Made by a program: the position numbers and the translations under genes. From NCBI RefSeq assembly GCF_000729995.1, contig NZ_JNFG01000031.1, forward strand, positions 1 to 64,000: a DNA stretch of 64,000 nt, written 5' to 3'. Source of the DNA: Caballeronia sordidicola (GTDB lineage: Bacteria > Pseudomonadota > Gammaproteobacteria > Burkholderiales > Burkholderiaceae). Within the stretch, counting starts at the first letter, position 1. The number at the start of each line of letters is the position of its first letter. Below, piece by piece: positions 18,016 through 27,378 of this stretch. The notes under the pieces are model-generated. The model was not told where the DNA came from. It did no database searches and saw only the letters and a program-made list of their open reading frames with translations.

Positions 18016-18789
18016 ATGTTTGCACTTGCTGACTACCTGATCCATATAGAGGGTGAGCCGCTGCCGCGCGACGTCGACGCCCAACAGGTTCTCGCCATGC
18101 TATCGCCGAATGCAAGGTGCCGCGCACCGGTCACGGGCGCAGTCTATGGAACCTTGCTCAACGACCGCGCCGCCCTGCTCGCCCTCGGCGATACCATGCA
18201 CACTGCGCCGTATAAAAGGCCGCCGAACTCACCGGTCCTCTATCTCAAACCCCGCAATACGCTCGCGGGGCATCGTGCGCGTGTCGAGATCCCGAACGAT
18301 GCAGCGGGCGTTGAAGTGGGTGCGTCGCTCGGCATCGTGATCGGACGCACGGCGACCCACGTGGGGATCGACCATGCGTTTGACTACGTGGCCGGTTACA
18401 CCGTCGTGGCCGACATCAGCGTGCCGCATGCAAGCGTCTACCGGCCGTCGGTACGTTTTCGCGCACGCGACAAATTCTGCGTGATCGGCCCTACGGTAGT
18501 CGCGCGGCATTACGTTGCGGACCCCGACAACCTGACAATCACAGTGAAGATAGCGGGCCAACCCTCGTTCGTTGCCAGCACGGCGTCCTCAGTGCGCAGC
18601 GTCGCGAAGCTCATTACCGATGTGACCGAGTTCATGACGCTGAGCGCCGGCGATGTGCTCACGCTAGGCGTACCGCACGGCTCACCGGTGGCGCACGCGG
18701 GCGATGAAGCCACGCTTTCCATCGGATCGTGGGCACCTTTGTGCGTGTCATTCATCGGCGATGACACATGCGATGGAGGACAGCCATGA
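18016..18789 (+). CDS. hpaG1: HpaG N-terminal-type subunit (homoprotocatechuate pathway)
   Basis: A 257-residue fumarylacetoacetase-family protein equivalent to the N-terminal half of bifunctional HpaG, involved in 5-oxopent-3-ene-1,2,5-tricarboxylate decarboxylation and 2-hydroxyhepta-2,4-diene-1,7-dioate isomerisation. SPVLYLKPRNTLAG and FDYVAGYTVVADIS are family blocks. Where the second subunit has the metal-binding E-x-E (HYECELAVVIG), this one reads EVGASLGIVIG, so it may not bind the metal the same way. Its stop overlaps the start of hpaG2 (ATGA), so the two halves are made together. ATG at 18016 follows AACAGGG. Confidence 0.88.
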   Translation: MFALADYLIHIEGEPLPRDVDAQQVLAMLSPNARCRAPVTGAVYGTLLNDRAALLALGDTMHTAPYKRPPNSPVLYLKPRNTLAGHRARVEIPNDAAGVEVGASLGIVIGRTATHVGIDHAFDYVAGYTVVADISVPHASVYRPSVRFRARDKFCVIGPTVVARHYVADPDNLTITVKIAGQPSFVASTASSVRSVAKLITDVTEFMTLSAGDVLTLGVPHGSPVAHAGDEATLSIGSWAPLCVSFIGDDTCDGGQP

Positions 18790-19544
18790 AGCGCGGACGC
18801 GTGGCGTACGCAGGTGCAATCCACGAGGCCTACCCTGATGGCGATGGAGTTCGCCTGGCTGACGGACGCGTCAGGCAAGAGCACGAGGTCGTCTGGCTGC
18901 CGCCGATCGAACCCGGCACGATCTTCGCCCTGGGCCTTAACTACGCCGAACATGCGAAGGAACTGCAGTTTTCCAGCCAGGAAGAGCCGCTCGTTTTTCT
19001 CAAAGGGCCGGGGTCGGTCATCGGCCATCGCGGGGTGACACGCCGTCCCGCCAACGTCGCTTTCATGCACTACGAATGCGAGCTTGCGGTAGTGATCGGG
19101 CGCGCAGCAAAGAGCGTCCGGCGCGAAGCAGCGTTCGATTACGTTGCCGGTTATACGATCGCCAATGACTACGCGATTCGCGACTACCTCGAGAACTACT
19201 ATCGCCCTAACCTTCGCGTAAAAAATCGCGATGGGGGAACGGTGCTGGGACCCTGGTTCGTCGATGCCAAGGATGTCGCCGATGTCGCCCAACTGGAATT
19301 GCGCACCACCGTCAACGGCACGCTGCAGCAGCGGGGCAACACGCGCGATCTGGTCACCGGCATACCAGCGCTGATCGAATATCTGAGCAGCTTCATGACG
19401 CTCGCACCCGGCGACATCATCCTCACCGGGACACCCGAGGGTGTAGTGAACGTCAATGCGGGCGACGAAGTCGTGTGCGAGATTGAAGGTCTCGGCCGGC
19501 TTCTCAATGTCATCGCGTCTGACGCCGACTTCGGGCGCGTTTGA
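18786..19544 (+). CDS. hpaG2: HpaG C-terminal-type subunit, OPET decarboxylase/HHDD isomerase
   Basis: A 252-residue fumarylacetoacetase-family enzyme matching the C-terminal half of HpaG. The metal ligands are in HYECELAVVIG (E-x-E), with the third acidic residue expected in the AGYTIANDYAIRDY block; LVTGIPALIEYLSSFMTLAPGDIILTGTPEGV is the strongly conserved C-terminal part. It decarboxylates 5-oxopent-3-ene-1,2,5-tricarboxylate and isomerises the product. Translation is coupled to hpaG1 by ATGA, and hpaE follows after 20 bases. Confidence 0.9.
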   Translation: MKRGRVAYAGAIHEAYPDGDGVRLADGRVRQEHEVVWLPPIEPGTIFALGLNYAEHAKELQFSSQEEPLVFLKGPGSVIGHRGVTRRPANVAFMHYECELAVVIGRAAKSVRREAAFDYVAGYTIANDYAIRDYLENYYRPNLRVKNRDGGTVLGPWFVDAKDVADVAQLELRTTVNGTLQQRGNTRDLVTGIPALIEYLSSFMTLAPGDIILTGTPEGVVNVNAGDEVVCEIEGLGRLLNVIASDADFGRV

Positions 19545-19564
19545 CCGACCAGGGGAACACCATC

Positions 19565-21022
19565 ATGCGAATCGAGCATCTGATCAACGGCCGGCCGCAC
19601 GCCGCGCGCGACTATTTCGACACGGTGAATCCCGCGAACCAGGAGATCCTGGCTGAGGTCGCACGAGGCACGCCTGAAGAAATCGATTCAGCCGTTCGCG
19701 CCGCGAAAGAAGCCTTTCCTGCATGGGCCGGCAAGCCTGCGGCTGAGCGCGCAAAACTGATCGCGAGACTCGGCGAATTGATCACGAAGAACGTGCCGGA
19801 AATCTCTGCGACGGAAACAAATGACACGGGCCAGACGATCTCGCAAACCCGCAAACAACTGGTTCCGCGCGCGGCTGACAACTTCAGTTACTTCGCCGAA
19901 ATGTGCACGCGAGTCGACGGCCACACGTATCCGACCAGTTCGCACCTGAACTACACGTTGTTCCATCCCGTAGGCGTCTGTGCGCTGATTTCGCCCTGGA
20001 ACGTGCCGTTCATGACCGCTACATGGAAGGTGGCGCCGTGCCTCGCGTTCGGCAACACGGCCGTGCTCAAGATGAGCGAACTGTCGCCGCTGACGGCATC
20101 GATGCTCGGCAACCTTGCGCTGGAAGCCGGTATTCCCGGAGGCGTTTTGAACGTGGTACACGGGTTCGGAAAGGAGACAGGTGAGCCGCTTGTGGCCCAT
20201 CCCGACGTGCGTGCGGTCTCCTTTACCGGCTCGACGGCAACGGGAAACCGGATCGTTCAAACCGCCGGCCTGAAGAAGTTTTCGATGGAACTCGGCGGCA
20301 AGTCACCGTTCGTTATTTTCGACGATGCCGACTTCGAACGCGCGCTGGACGCCGCTGTCTTCATGATCTTTTCCAACAACGGCGAGCGCTGCACGGCCGG
20401 GTCGCGGATCCTGGTGCAGCGCTCTATCTACGCCATGTTTGCCGAACGTTTTATAGAGCGCGCGAAGCGGCTTGTGGTTGGCAACCCGCTTGACGAAAAC
20501 ACGGTCATTGGTCCGATGATCAGTCAGGCCCATCTCGCCAAGGTCCGTAGCTACATAGAACTGGGGCCCAAGGAAGGCGCCACGCTTGCGTGCGGCGGGC
20601 TGGAAACACCCGATCTGCCGGCGTCGCTGAGAAAAGGCAATTATGTCTCGCCCACCGTGTTCGTGGACGTCGACAACCGCATGCGGATCGCGCAAGAGGA
20701 AATCTTCGGCCCGGTCGCCTGCCTGATTCCCTTCGACGACGAAGCCCACGCCATTCAACTCGCGAACGATATCTCGTACGGGCTATCGAGTTATATCTGG
20801 ACCGAAAACACGGGCCGCGCACACCGCGTGGCGGCAGCAGTTGAAGCGGGCATGTGTTTCGTCAACAGCCAGAACGTGCGCGATCTGCGGCAGCCGTTTG
20901 GAGGCACCAAGGCCTCGGGCGTGGGGCGTGAAGGCGGAACGTGGAGCTACGACGTTTTTCTCGAACCGAAGAATATCTGCGTGTCGCTTGGATCGCATCA
21001 CATCCCGCGCTGGGGTCTTTAG
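19565..21022 (+). CDS. hpaE: 5-carboxymethyl-2-hydroxymuconate semialdehyde dehydrogenase
   Basis: A 485-residue aldehyde dehydrogenase. SPWNVPFMTATWKVAPCLAFGN is the cofactor region, MELGGKSPFVIFDDADFERALDAA holds the general base Glu, and NNGERCTAGSRILVQ holds the catalytic Cys. RDLRQPFGGTKASGVGREGG is typical of HpaE/DmpC-type enzymes. It oxidises the ring-cleavage semialdehyde from HpaD using NAD. The ATG at 19565 has AGGGGAA ahead; the upstream start at 19541 overlaps hpaG2 and lacks a ribosome site. Centre of the hpa operon. Confidence 0.92.
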   Translation: MRIEHLINGRPHAARDYFDTVNPANQEILAEVARGTPEEIDSAVRAAKEAFPAWAGKPAAERAKLIARLGELITKNVPEISATETNDTGQTISQTRKQLVPRAADNFSYFAEMCTRVDGHTYPTSSHLNYTLFHPVGVCALISPWNVPFMTATWKVAPCLAFGNTAVLKMSELSPLTASMLGNLALEAGIPGGVLNVVHGFGKETGEPLVAHPDVRAVSFTGSTATGNRIVQTAGLKKFSMELGGKSPFVIFDDADFERALDAAVFMIFSNNGERCTAGSRILVQRSIYAMFAERFIERAKRLVVGNPLDENTVIGPMISQAHLAKVRSYIELGPKEGATLACGGLETPDLPASLRKGNYVSPTVFVDVDNRMRIAQEEIFGPVACLIPFDDEAHAIQLANDISYGLSSYIWTENTGRAHRVAAAVEAGMCFVNSQNVRDLRQPFGGTKASGVGREGGTWSYDVFLEPKNICVSLGSHHIPRWGL

Positions 21023-21056
21023 CCCGGCGCTCGCGCCATCAAAATAGGAGGCCGCG

Positions 21057-21920
21057 ATGGGCAAGCTCGCGCTGGCGGCAAAAGTCACGCACGTGCCGTC
21101 GATGTATTTGTCTGAACTCGACGGTCCGCATAAAGGATGCCGTCAGAGCGCTATCGACGGGCATCATGAGATTGGCAGGCGTTGCCGTGAACTGGAGGTC
21201 GACACCATCGTGGTATTCGACGTCCACTGGCTCGTGAACAGCGAATATCACATCAACTGCAATTCTCGCTTCGAAGGCGTGTACACCAGCAACGAACTGC
21301 CCCACTTCATCAAGAACATGCCCTACGCCTACCCCGGCAACACGAGCCTCGGCCATCTCATTGCGGAGGTGGCCAACGGAATGGGTGTCAAGAGCCGGGC
21401 CCATAGCGACACCACGCTCGAGCTCGAGTACGGCACGCTGGTCCCCATGCGCTATATGAACGCTGACCAGCATTTCAAGACCGTCTCCGTTGCGGGCTGG
21501 TGCATGTGGCACGACCTCGCAACCAGCGCGCGTTTCGGCCTTGCAGTGCGCCGGGCCATAGAGGAACGCTACGACGGGACCGTCGCCATCCTCGCGAGCG
21601 GATCGCTTAGCCACCACTTCGCAAACAACGGCACAGCCGAGCAATTCATGCACAAGGTCTGGAGCCCGTTTCTCGAGCAAATGGACCGCAAGGTAGTCGA
21701 GTTGTGGGAACGTGGCGACTGGGCGACGTTCTGCGAAATGCTGCCGCTCTACAACGAAAAATGCTGGGGCGAAGGCGGCATGCATGACACCGCCATGCTA
21801 TTGGGCGCGCTGGGCTGGGACCGTTATGAAGGCACGGCCGAGGTCGTGACGCCCTATTTCGGCAGTTCGGGAACCGGCCAGATCAACGCCATTTTCCCGG
21901 TTACGCCGCTGCCCGTGTGA
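21057..21920 (+). CDS. hpaD: 3,4-dihydroxyphenylacetate 2,3-dioxygenase
   Basis: A 287-residue class III (LigB-fold) extradiol dioxygenase that opens the homoprotocatechuate ring. Family blocks are VTHVPSMYLSEL at the N-terminus, VVFDVHWLVNSEYHINC, LASGSLSHHFANNG and GEGGMHDTAMLLGALGW; the His residues in THVPS and DVHW are candidate iron ligands. Length equals E. coli HpaD. A strong AGGAGG precedes the ATG. It lies between hpaE and hpaF as in the classical pathway order. Confidence 0.93.
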   Translation: MGKLALAAKVTHVPSMYLSELDGPHKGCRQSAIDGHHEIGRRCRELEVDTIVVFDVHWLVNSEYHINCNSRFEGVYTSNELPHFIKNMPYAYPGNTSLGHLIAEVANGMGVKSRAHSDTTLELEYGTLVPMRYMNADQHFKTVSVAGWCMWHDLATSARFGLAVRRAIEERYDGTVAILASGSLSHHFANNGTAEQFMHKVWSPFLEQMDRKVVELWERGDWATFCEMLPLYNEKCWGEGGMHDTAMLLGALGWDRYEGTAEVVTPYFGSSGTGQINAIFPVTPLPV

Positions 21921-21941
21921 ATGAGCGATGAGGAGATAACC

Positions 21942-22340
21942 ATGCCCCACCTGACACTCGAATACAGCGCCAACCTTGCCGCTGAAGGACACATCGGTGA
22001 GCTGTGCAACAAGCTGGCTCACTGCCTGGACGCCCAGCGCGATGGCGAGCAACGGGTTTTCCCGCTCGGCGGTATCCGCGTGCGCGCGCTGCGGTGCCAC
22101 GAATACTGTGTCGCCGACGGCCGGCCCGACGCCGCCTTTTTGCACGCCAACCTCAAGATCGCCATGGGACGGTCTCCGCAAGTTCGACAGGCTGCGGGTG
22201 ACGCCCTCTTCAACGTCATCAAGGAACATTTCGCCGATGAGTTCGCGACAATCGGCTTGGCGCTGTCGATGGAGATCAACGAGTTCAGCGAAACGGGCAC
22301 ATGGAAACACAATAATCTCCACGCTCGCCTCAAGACTTGA
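21942..22340 (+). CDS. hpaF: 5-carboxymethyl-2-hydroxymuconate delta-isomerase
   Basis: A 132-residue CHMI of the tautomerase superfamily. The start [12 protein letters not shown] leaves the catalytic N-terminal Pro once Met is removed, which decides the ATG at 21942 (GAGGAGAT upstream) against any earlier start. [21 protein letters not shown] and [19 protein letters not shown] are family blocks. It isomerises the HpaE product for HpaG. Starts 21 bases after hpaD. Confidence 0.92.
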   Translation: MPHLTLEYSANLAAEGHIGELCNKLAHCLDAQRDGEQRVFPLGGIRVRALRCHEYCVADGRPDAAFLHANLKIAMGRSPQVRQAAGDALFNVIKEHFADEFATIGLALSMEINEFSETGTWKHNNLHARLKT

Positions 22341-22362
22341 GCGGCTAACTCGGATGACGGCC

Positions 22363-23166
22363 ATGCTAGACCAGAAGACCATTTACGATCTTGCGTTGCA
22401 GCTCGATAACGCTGAAAAGACCCGGACCCAGTTGCGCCATTTTTCCCGTTCTTATCCGGAGATGACCGTTGACGACGGCTACGCGATCCAGAGCGAATGG
22501 CTCAAACTCAAGCTTGCGGAAGGACAGGTCGTCAAGGGCCGCAAGATAGGGCTCACGTCACGCGCCATGCAGCGTGCATCACAGATCGACGAACCCGACT
22601 ACGCCCCGCTGATGGACAGCATGTTCATCGAAAGCGGGCAGGACATTCGCGCCGACAGATTCATCGCTCCGCGCGTCGAGGTCGAACTCGCGTTCATATT
22701 GAACAAGCCGCTGAGGGGCCCTGGTGTCACGCTATTCGATGTGCTCGATGCGACCGCTTATGTGTCGCCTGCGCTCGAGATCATCGATGCACGGATCGAG
22801 CAGTTCGATCGAGAAACCAATGCGCCGCGCAAGGTCTATGACACCATCTCGGACTTCGCGGCGAATGCAGCCATTGTCTTGGGCGGCCGACCCGTGCGCC
22901 CGCTCGACGTGGATTTGCGCTGGGTCGGCGCGTTGCTCTACAAGAATGGCGCGATAGAAGAAAGCGGTCTGGCAGCCGCCGTGCTGAATCATCCGGCAAC
23001 CGGTGTTGCGTGGCTTGCCAACAAGATCGCTCCATACGATGAGTCGCTGCGCGCAGGCGACGTGATTCTCGCCGGCTCGTTCACCGCACCCGTCAAGGCC
23101 TTTGCGGGCGACACGTTCCATGTGGACTATGGCGCGCTGGGCGCGATCGGTATGCGTTTTGTTTAG
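22363..23166 (+). CDS. hpaH: 2-oxo-hept-4-ene-1,7-dioate hydratase
   Basis: A 267-residue hydratase of the fumarylacetoacetase-like fold. [45 protein letters not shown] (E-x-E metal ligands) and [21 protein letters not shown] are close to E. coli HpaH. It hydrates 2-oxohept-4-ene-1,7-dioate to 4-hydroxy-2-oxoheptanedioate. The ATG at 22363 gives MLDQKT, aligned with the E. coli MFDKHT start; an ATG three codons earlier is an alternative. It is the last recognisable pathway gene: the aldolase HpaI that should follow is not in the window. Confidence 0.92.
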   Translation: MLDQKTIYDLALQLDNAEKTRTQLRHFSRSYPEMTVDDGYAIQSEWLKLKLAEGQVVKGRKIGLTSRAMQRASQIDEPDYAPLMDSMFIESGQDIRADRFIAPRVEVELAFILNKPLRGPGVTLFDVLDATAYVSPALEIIDARIEQFDRETNAPRKVYDTISDFAANAAIVLGGRPVRPLDVDLRWVGALLYKNGAIEESGLAAAVLNHPATGVAWLANKIAPYDESLRAGDVILAGSFTAPVKAFAGDTFHVDYGALGAIGMRFV

Positions 23167-23229
23167 ACGGCACTGCCTTATGAATCCAGCCATGTTGTAC
23201 GCTTCGAACTTGACGGTCGGTCAGCGCTA

Positions 23230-23260
23230 ATGCAAGCCACTTATGCAAGCCACTTATGCA
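23230..23260 (+). repeat. 13-base tandem repeat, 2.4 copies
   Basis: ATGCAAGCCACTT occurs twice in perfect tandem followed by ATGCA, in the gap between hpaH and the class II aldolase. It may be a slippage product; no function is apparent. Confidence 0.75.
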
Positions 23261-23339
23261 CATCGATCAGTCCACAAGCGCAGAATAAGCAAATCCTGAA
23301 CTTGACTGCACCTGCTTCGGCAGTCTGAGGAGACACACC

Positions 23340-24116
23340 GTGACCGCTTCCGAACGTAACACGCCGCCCGCGCCCGCCTGGTGTTCGCCTGACGAATGGC
23401 AGGCCCGACTCTCGCTCGCCGCAACGTATCGCGTGTTTCATATGCTCGGCTGGACCGAGCTGATCTTCAATCACATTACGTTGCGTGTACCCGGACCGGA
23501 AAAGCACTTCCTGATCAACCCTTTCGGACTGGCTTACGACGAAGTCACCGCATCCAATCTCATCAGGATAGACTTAAGCGGGAGAATCCTGAGTCCGTCG
23601 GATTACCCGGTCAATCCTGCGGGTTTCGTCATTCACAGCGCCATTCACGAGCATGTGGAAGACGCACATTGCGTCATGCATACTCATACAACCGCGGGGC
23701 TTTCGGTTGCGTGCATGGAGGATGGTTTGTCGTACACGAACTTCTACTCCGCCCAGTTGCACAACATGGTTGCGTACCATCCGTTCGAGGGCATCACGGT
23801 CCATGACGAAGAGAAGTCCAGGCTGCTAAGCTCCATGGGCAACAAGCGCCTGCTGATCCTTCGCAACCACGGGCTGCTCGCGCATGGAACCACGCTTGCT
23901 CACGCGTTCGCGTTGCTCTGGACCCTGAACCGCGCGTGCGAGATTCAAGTTGTCACGCATTCCATGCGCGGAAATACGCTGCCCATCAGCGATGAAATCG
24001 TGAAGGGCACGACGCGGGATTCGCTACAGTTTTCGCCTGCGCATGGCGCTGGGGAGAATGTCCTTGCCGCACTTATTCGACGCGTCGATCGCATCGACAC
24101 TTCGTACAGGGGATAG
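23340..24116 (+). CDS. class II aldolase/adducin family protein
   Basis: A 258-residue AraD/FucA-type protein. It shows TELIFNHITLRVP (N-H-I phosphate/carboxylate region), the zinc-ligand His pair in VMHTHTTAG near residue 117, and LRNHGLLAHG with the third His. GTG start at 23340 with GAGGAGA before it. It sits 173 bases after hpaH and directly before a ketopantoate-reductase-like gene with which it overlaps closely. It may cleave or decarboxylate a 2-keto or hydroxy acid, and by position could replace the missing HpaI, but this fold is not HpaI's and the idea is inference. Confidence 0.85.
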   Translation: MTASERNTPPAPAWCSPDEWQARLSLAATYRVFHMLGWTELIFNHITLRVPGPEKHFLINPFGLAYDEVTASNLIRIDLSGRILSPSDYPVNPAGFVIHSAIHEHVEDAHCVMHTHTTAGLSVACMEDGLSYTNFYSAQLHNMVAYHPFEGITVHDEEKSRLLSSMGNKRLLILRNHGLLAHGTTLAHAFALLWTLNRACEIQVVTHSMRGNTLPISDEIVKGTTRDSLQFSPAHGAGENVLAALIRRVDRIDTSYRG

Positions 24117-24118
24117 AT

Positions 24119-25126
24119 TTGAATCAACAAGCCATCAAAATCACCGTGGTTGGCGGGGGCGCCATTGGCGGTATCGTCGCGGCTCGCCTGGCGCGTGCCG
24201 GCGTTGCAGTGAACCTCCTGGCGCGCGGGCCGCATCTTGACGCCATACAACGCAATGGCCTGAGCGTCGTGGAGGGCGAGGACCAGTATGTCGCCACTAT
24301 CAACGCGACCGATCAGCCCGGCACGCTCGGTGCGCAGGACTTGCTGTTCATCTGCCTGAAAGGACCGGCGCTGATACAGGCAGCCCAATCTCTGGCGCCT
24401 CTGGTGAACGCAGGCACGCATATTGTCTCGGTCATGAATGGCGTGCCCTGGTGGTTTCTCAACGCGTTTGGCGGACGTCTTGAAGGGCAACGGCTCGAAT
24501 CGGTCGATCCGGAAGGCGTTGTATCGTCTGCGCTGCCGCCGTCGCAAGTCTCCGGCTGCGTCGTGCATCTTTCCTCGTCAATAGCCGCGCCTGGCGTGAT
24601 CAAAAAGGGCAATGGCAACCAGCTTATTGTCGGACCCGCCGCTGCGGGTGTCGCCGATCAGGCGGCGCGCGCTATCGAATTGCTCCGCCTCGCTCAATTC
24701 GACGTAACGGCATCGAGCCAGATTCGCAGCGATATCTGGGCCAAGCTGTGGGGCAACATGACCATGAATCCCATCAGCGCGATCACCCGTTCGACCGCCG
24801 ACGTGATTCTCGATGACCCGCTGACGGCGCAGCTTGTCGTCTCGATCATGGAAGAGGCACGGCGCATAGGCGAAGAGATCGGGATTGAACTGAACATGAC
24901 TGCCCAGGCGCGCAACGCGCAAACCCGCAAGCTCGGCGCGTTCAAGACGTCGATGCTCCAGGACGTGGAAGCAGGCCGTCAACTGGAGATAGAAGCCATC
25001 CTGGGTGCGCCTCATGAGCTGGCGGTGAAGGCTGGAATCCCGGTGCCGTTTCTTAGCGTGCTGTATGGGCTTGCCGGGCAGTTGAACGCCAATCTGGCGG
25101 GCCATGCCAGCGCACCGGCGCGCTAG
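24119..25126 (+). CDS. ketopantoate reductase-like (PanE/ApbA family) dehydrogenase
   Basis: A 335-residue NADP-dependent reductase. VVGGGAIGGIVAARLARAG is the Rossmann nucleotide-binding loop at residues 9-27; LFICLKGPALIQAAQSL and VMNGVPWW are the family's substrate-side blocks; SDIWAKLWGNMTMNPISAITR carries the catalytic Lys; and DVEAGRQLEIEAILG is the C-terminal signature. A TTG start at 24119, with AGGGGA six bases upstream, is required because no ATG occurs before the Rossmann loop. It follows the class II aldolase by 2 bases. ApbA paralogues in catabolic operons often reduce other 2-keto acids, so a pantothenate role is unlikely here. Confidence 0.85.
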   Translation: MNQQAIKITVVGGGAIGGIVAARLARAGVAVNLLARGPHLDAIQRNGLSVVEGEDQYVATINATDQPGTLGAQDLLFICLKGPALIQAAQSLAPLVNAGTHIVSVMNGVPWWFLNAFGGRLEGQRLESVDPEGVVSSALPPSQVSGCVVHLSSSIAAPGVIKKGNGNQLIVGPAAAGVADQAARAIELLRLAQFDVTASSQIRSDIWAKLWGNMTMNPISAITRSTADVILDDPLTAQLVVSIMEEARRIGEEIGIELNMTAQARNAQTRKLGAFKTSMLQDVEAGRQLEIEAILGAPHELAVKAGIPVPFLSVLYGLAGQLNANLAGHASAPAR

Positions 25127-25213
25127 GCAAGGACCCTTCAGGTCAGCGCCAGTGCGTAAGATGAATGCAGTGCGTTCGCGAGGATGCGCCTTCTGCAAGC
25201 GCCCGTGTTCTCA

Positions 25214-26626
25214 TCAGAAGATCTTGCCCGGATTCATGATGCCGTGGGGATCGAAGACCTTTCGAATCTCGCGCATCAGGCGGATTTCCAGCGGGTCTTT
25301 ATAGCGGCTGAAATACTCGCGCTTGAGTTGTCCAATGCCGTGTTCGGCACTGATGCTGCCGCCATAACGCGCTACTTCGTCCAGCACTTGCGCCGTCAAT
25401 CCCTCTCCGTGAAGCTGGAAGAACTCGCGCGGCGCGCCCACCGGACGCGAGAGATTGTAGTGAAGGTTGCCATCGCCGAAATGACCGAACACGATCAGCC
25501 GCACGCCCGCGTGATGCCTGTCGATGCGCTCTCCCGCCGAGGCAAGAAACGCGGGAATGGAAGCAATCGGCAACGAGACATCATGCTTCACATGCGGACC
25601 ATCGGCACGCTGGGCTTCAGAGATTTCCTCACGAAGCCGCCACATGCTGTTCACCTGTGCAATTGATTCGGATACCGCAGCATCCACACACAACTCGCGT
25701 TCAAGTGCTTCGCCGATCACCGTTTCCACAAGCTCGCGCAACGCGGCTTCATCGACGGTATCCGCTAGTTCGATCAGCACGTAAGCCGGATGACGTTCGG
25801 CGAACGGCGCGCGCATGCCATCGACTTGTTCAAGCACCATACTGAGGCATTCGGCGGTAAAGAATTCGAACGCCTGCATGCGCGGGCCGCCGCGTTCGAA
25901 CAGGAGTTCGAAAAGATCGAGCGCCTGCTGCGACGAATTCACGGCCGCCAGCACGACCACGCGCACGTCGTTGCGCGGATACAGCCGCAGCGCCGCGGCG
26001 GTGATGACGCCGAGCGTCCCTTCCGCGCCGATCAGCAATTGCTTGAGGTCGTAACCGGTGTTGTCCTTGCGCAGCGTGCGCAGGCCGTGAAAGATTTCGC
26101 CATTCGGCAGGACGGCTTCAAGTCCGAGCACCAGTTCCCGCGTCATGCCATAGCGCACGACATTGACGCCGCCCGCGTTCGTCGACAAATTGCCGCCCAA
26201 CTGGCACGAATCCTCGGCGGCGAGGCTAAGCGGCAGCAGGCGATGTTCTTCCGCTGCTGCCCGCCGCAGGTTGCCGAGAATGCAGCCGGCTTCAGCGACC
26301 AGCGTGTTGCCGATCGTATCGATGCTGCGAATAGCGTGCATCCGGTCCAGGCTCAGGATCACGTTCGCGGGGCTGGCGTCGGGCGTGGCGCCGCCGCACA
26401 GGCCCGTGTTGCCGCCGCGCGGCACGACCGGCACACGAGCGTCCGAGCAGAGCGCGAGGACTGCAGCAACATCCTCGGTGCTCGATGGGCGCACGACCGT
26501 TTGTGCGTGGCCGGTGTACATGCCTCGCCAGTCCGACAGCCACGGCGCGATTTCTTCTGGAGCGGTGATGACAGCGTCAGGTCCGAGCTTGTCGATCAGA
26601 CGTTGGGGGAAAGTGATGTCGGTCAT
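25214..26626 (-). CDS. FAD-linked D-2-hydroxyacid dehydrogenase
   Basis: A 470-residue FAD-binding oxidoreductase of the GlcD/D-2-hydroxyglutarate dehydrogenase group. VVPRGGNTGLCGGATPD (about residues 67-83) is the FAD pyrophosphate loop, QLGGNLSTNAGGVNVVRYG the second FAD contact, and the C-terminal half has VFGHFGDGNLHYN with metal/substrate His residues and SAEHGIGQLKREYF. It oxidises a D-2-hydroxy acid (lactate, 2-hydroxyglutarate or similar) and passes electrons to a carrier. It follows a GntR/FCD regulator by 8 bases in one operon, the arrangement seen for lactate/glycolate oxidases. Confidence 0.88.
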   Translation of the reverse strand: MTDITFPQRLIDKLGPDAVITAPEEIAPWLSDWRGMYTGHAQTVVRPSSTEDVAAVLALCSDARVPVVPRGGNTGLCGGATPDASPANVILSLDRMHAIRSIDTIGNTLVAEAGCILGNLRRAAAEEHRLLPLSLAAEDSCQLGGNLSTNAGGVNVVRYGMTRELVLGLEAVLPNGEIFHGLRTLRKDNTGYDLKQLLIGAEGTLGVITAAALRLYPRNDVRVVVLAAVNSSQQALDLFELLFERGGPRMQAFEFFTAECLSMVLEQVDGMRAPFAERHPAYVLIELADTVDEAALRELVETVIGEALERELCVDAAVSESIAQVNSMWRLREEISEAQRADGPHVKHDVSLPIASIPAFLASAGERIDRHHAGVRLIVFGHFGDGNLHYNLSRPVGAPREFFQLHGEGLTAQVLDEVARYGGSISAEHGIGQLKREYFSRYKDPLEIRLMREIRKVFDPHGIMNPGKIF

Positions 26627-26634
26627 TTAGTCGT

Positions 26635-27378
26635 TCACGTGTTCGTCAGGGAGCTGAGGTTCGCGGCGCTGCTGAGTGCGTCGCGGCCAGGAATCGTGAG
26701 GTTCAAGCGGGCGGCTGCGTTCTGCAAATGCGAAGTTGCTGCGATGCGCGCGGCCACAGGATCGCCGGCACGGATCGCTTCGAATACGCGGACGTGTTCA
26801 CGGTGGACTTCGTCAGGCAGACGCTGACGCGCGAGCGAATGCGTACGGGCTGTCTGCACGGCCTGGCGGATCTGGAGGTTGAGGTACTGGAGTAGATCGA
26901 CGTAGTAGCGGTTGTGGGTGGCATCGGCGATCGCGACATGGAACGCGATGTCCAGCTCCACGGCGTGGTCCGGGGTGTAGAGGTTATCGGCGAGCGATTT
27001 GAGAATGGCCGCCAGTGCGTCGATGTCGGCTTCAGTCCGGCGCACGGCAGCCAGCGCCGCTGCTGCGCCTTCCAGATCGAGCCGCAGCTCGTAGACGTCA
27101 GCGAGGTCCGCCCGATCCGCACCGACCGCGTGGGGGACGCGAAAACCTCCCGTTTCCGTACGCGCCTTAACGGTACAACCCGCGCCCTGCCGGCTGTCGA
27201 TCAGGCCATTCGAGCGCAGGCGCTCCGTCACTTCACGGATGACCGACTGGCTGACGCCGAAGCGCGCAGCCAGATCCTTACCGGATGGGAGCTTGGTGCC
27301 GACCGGGTAAACCCCGTCGCGGATATCGCCCGTCATTTGCTGGGCGACTTGCTGGGTCAGGGTTAGCGCTTTTGTCAC
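26635..27378 (-). CDS. GntR/FadR-type (FCD) transcriptional regulator
   Basis: A 247-residue regulator. Residues 8-70 are the GntR winged helix (LPSGKDLAARFGVSQSVIREVTERLRSNGLI). The C-terminal FCD domain has candidate metal ligands in ELDIAFHVAIADATHN, VHREHVRVFEAI and ATSHLQNA. Such proteins sense carboxylic acids. It precedes the FAD-linked hydroxyacid dehydrogenase in one transcript, so it probably regulates it. GTG start at 27378; no strong ribosome site is visible. Confidence 0.86.
   Translation of the reverse strand: MTKALTLTQQVAQQMTGDIRDGVYPVGTKLPSGKDLAARFGVSQSVIREVTERLRSNGLIDSRQGAGCTVKARTETGGFRVPHAVGADRADLADVYELRLDLEGAAAALAAVRRTEADIDALAAILKSLADNLYTPDHAVELDIAFHVAIADATHNRYYVDLLQYLNLQIRQAVQTARTHSLARQRLPDEVHREHVRVFEAIRAGDPVAARIAATSHLQNAAARLNLTIPGRDALSSAANLSSLTNT

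Noticed and set aside
23230-23260. 13-base tandem repeat considered as a CRISPR or iteron array
   Set aside because: Only 2.4 copies with no spacers; too few for either.
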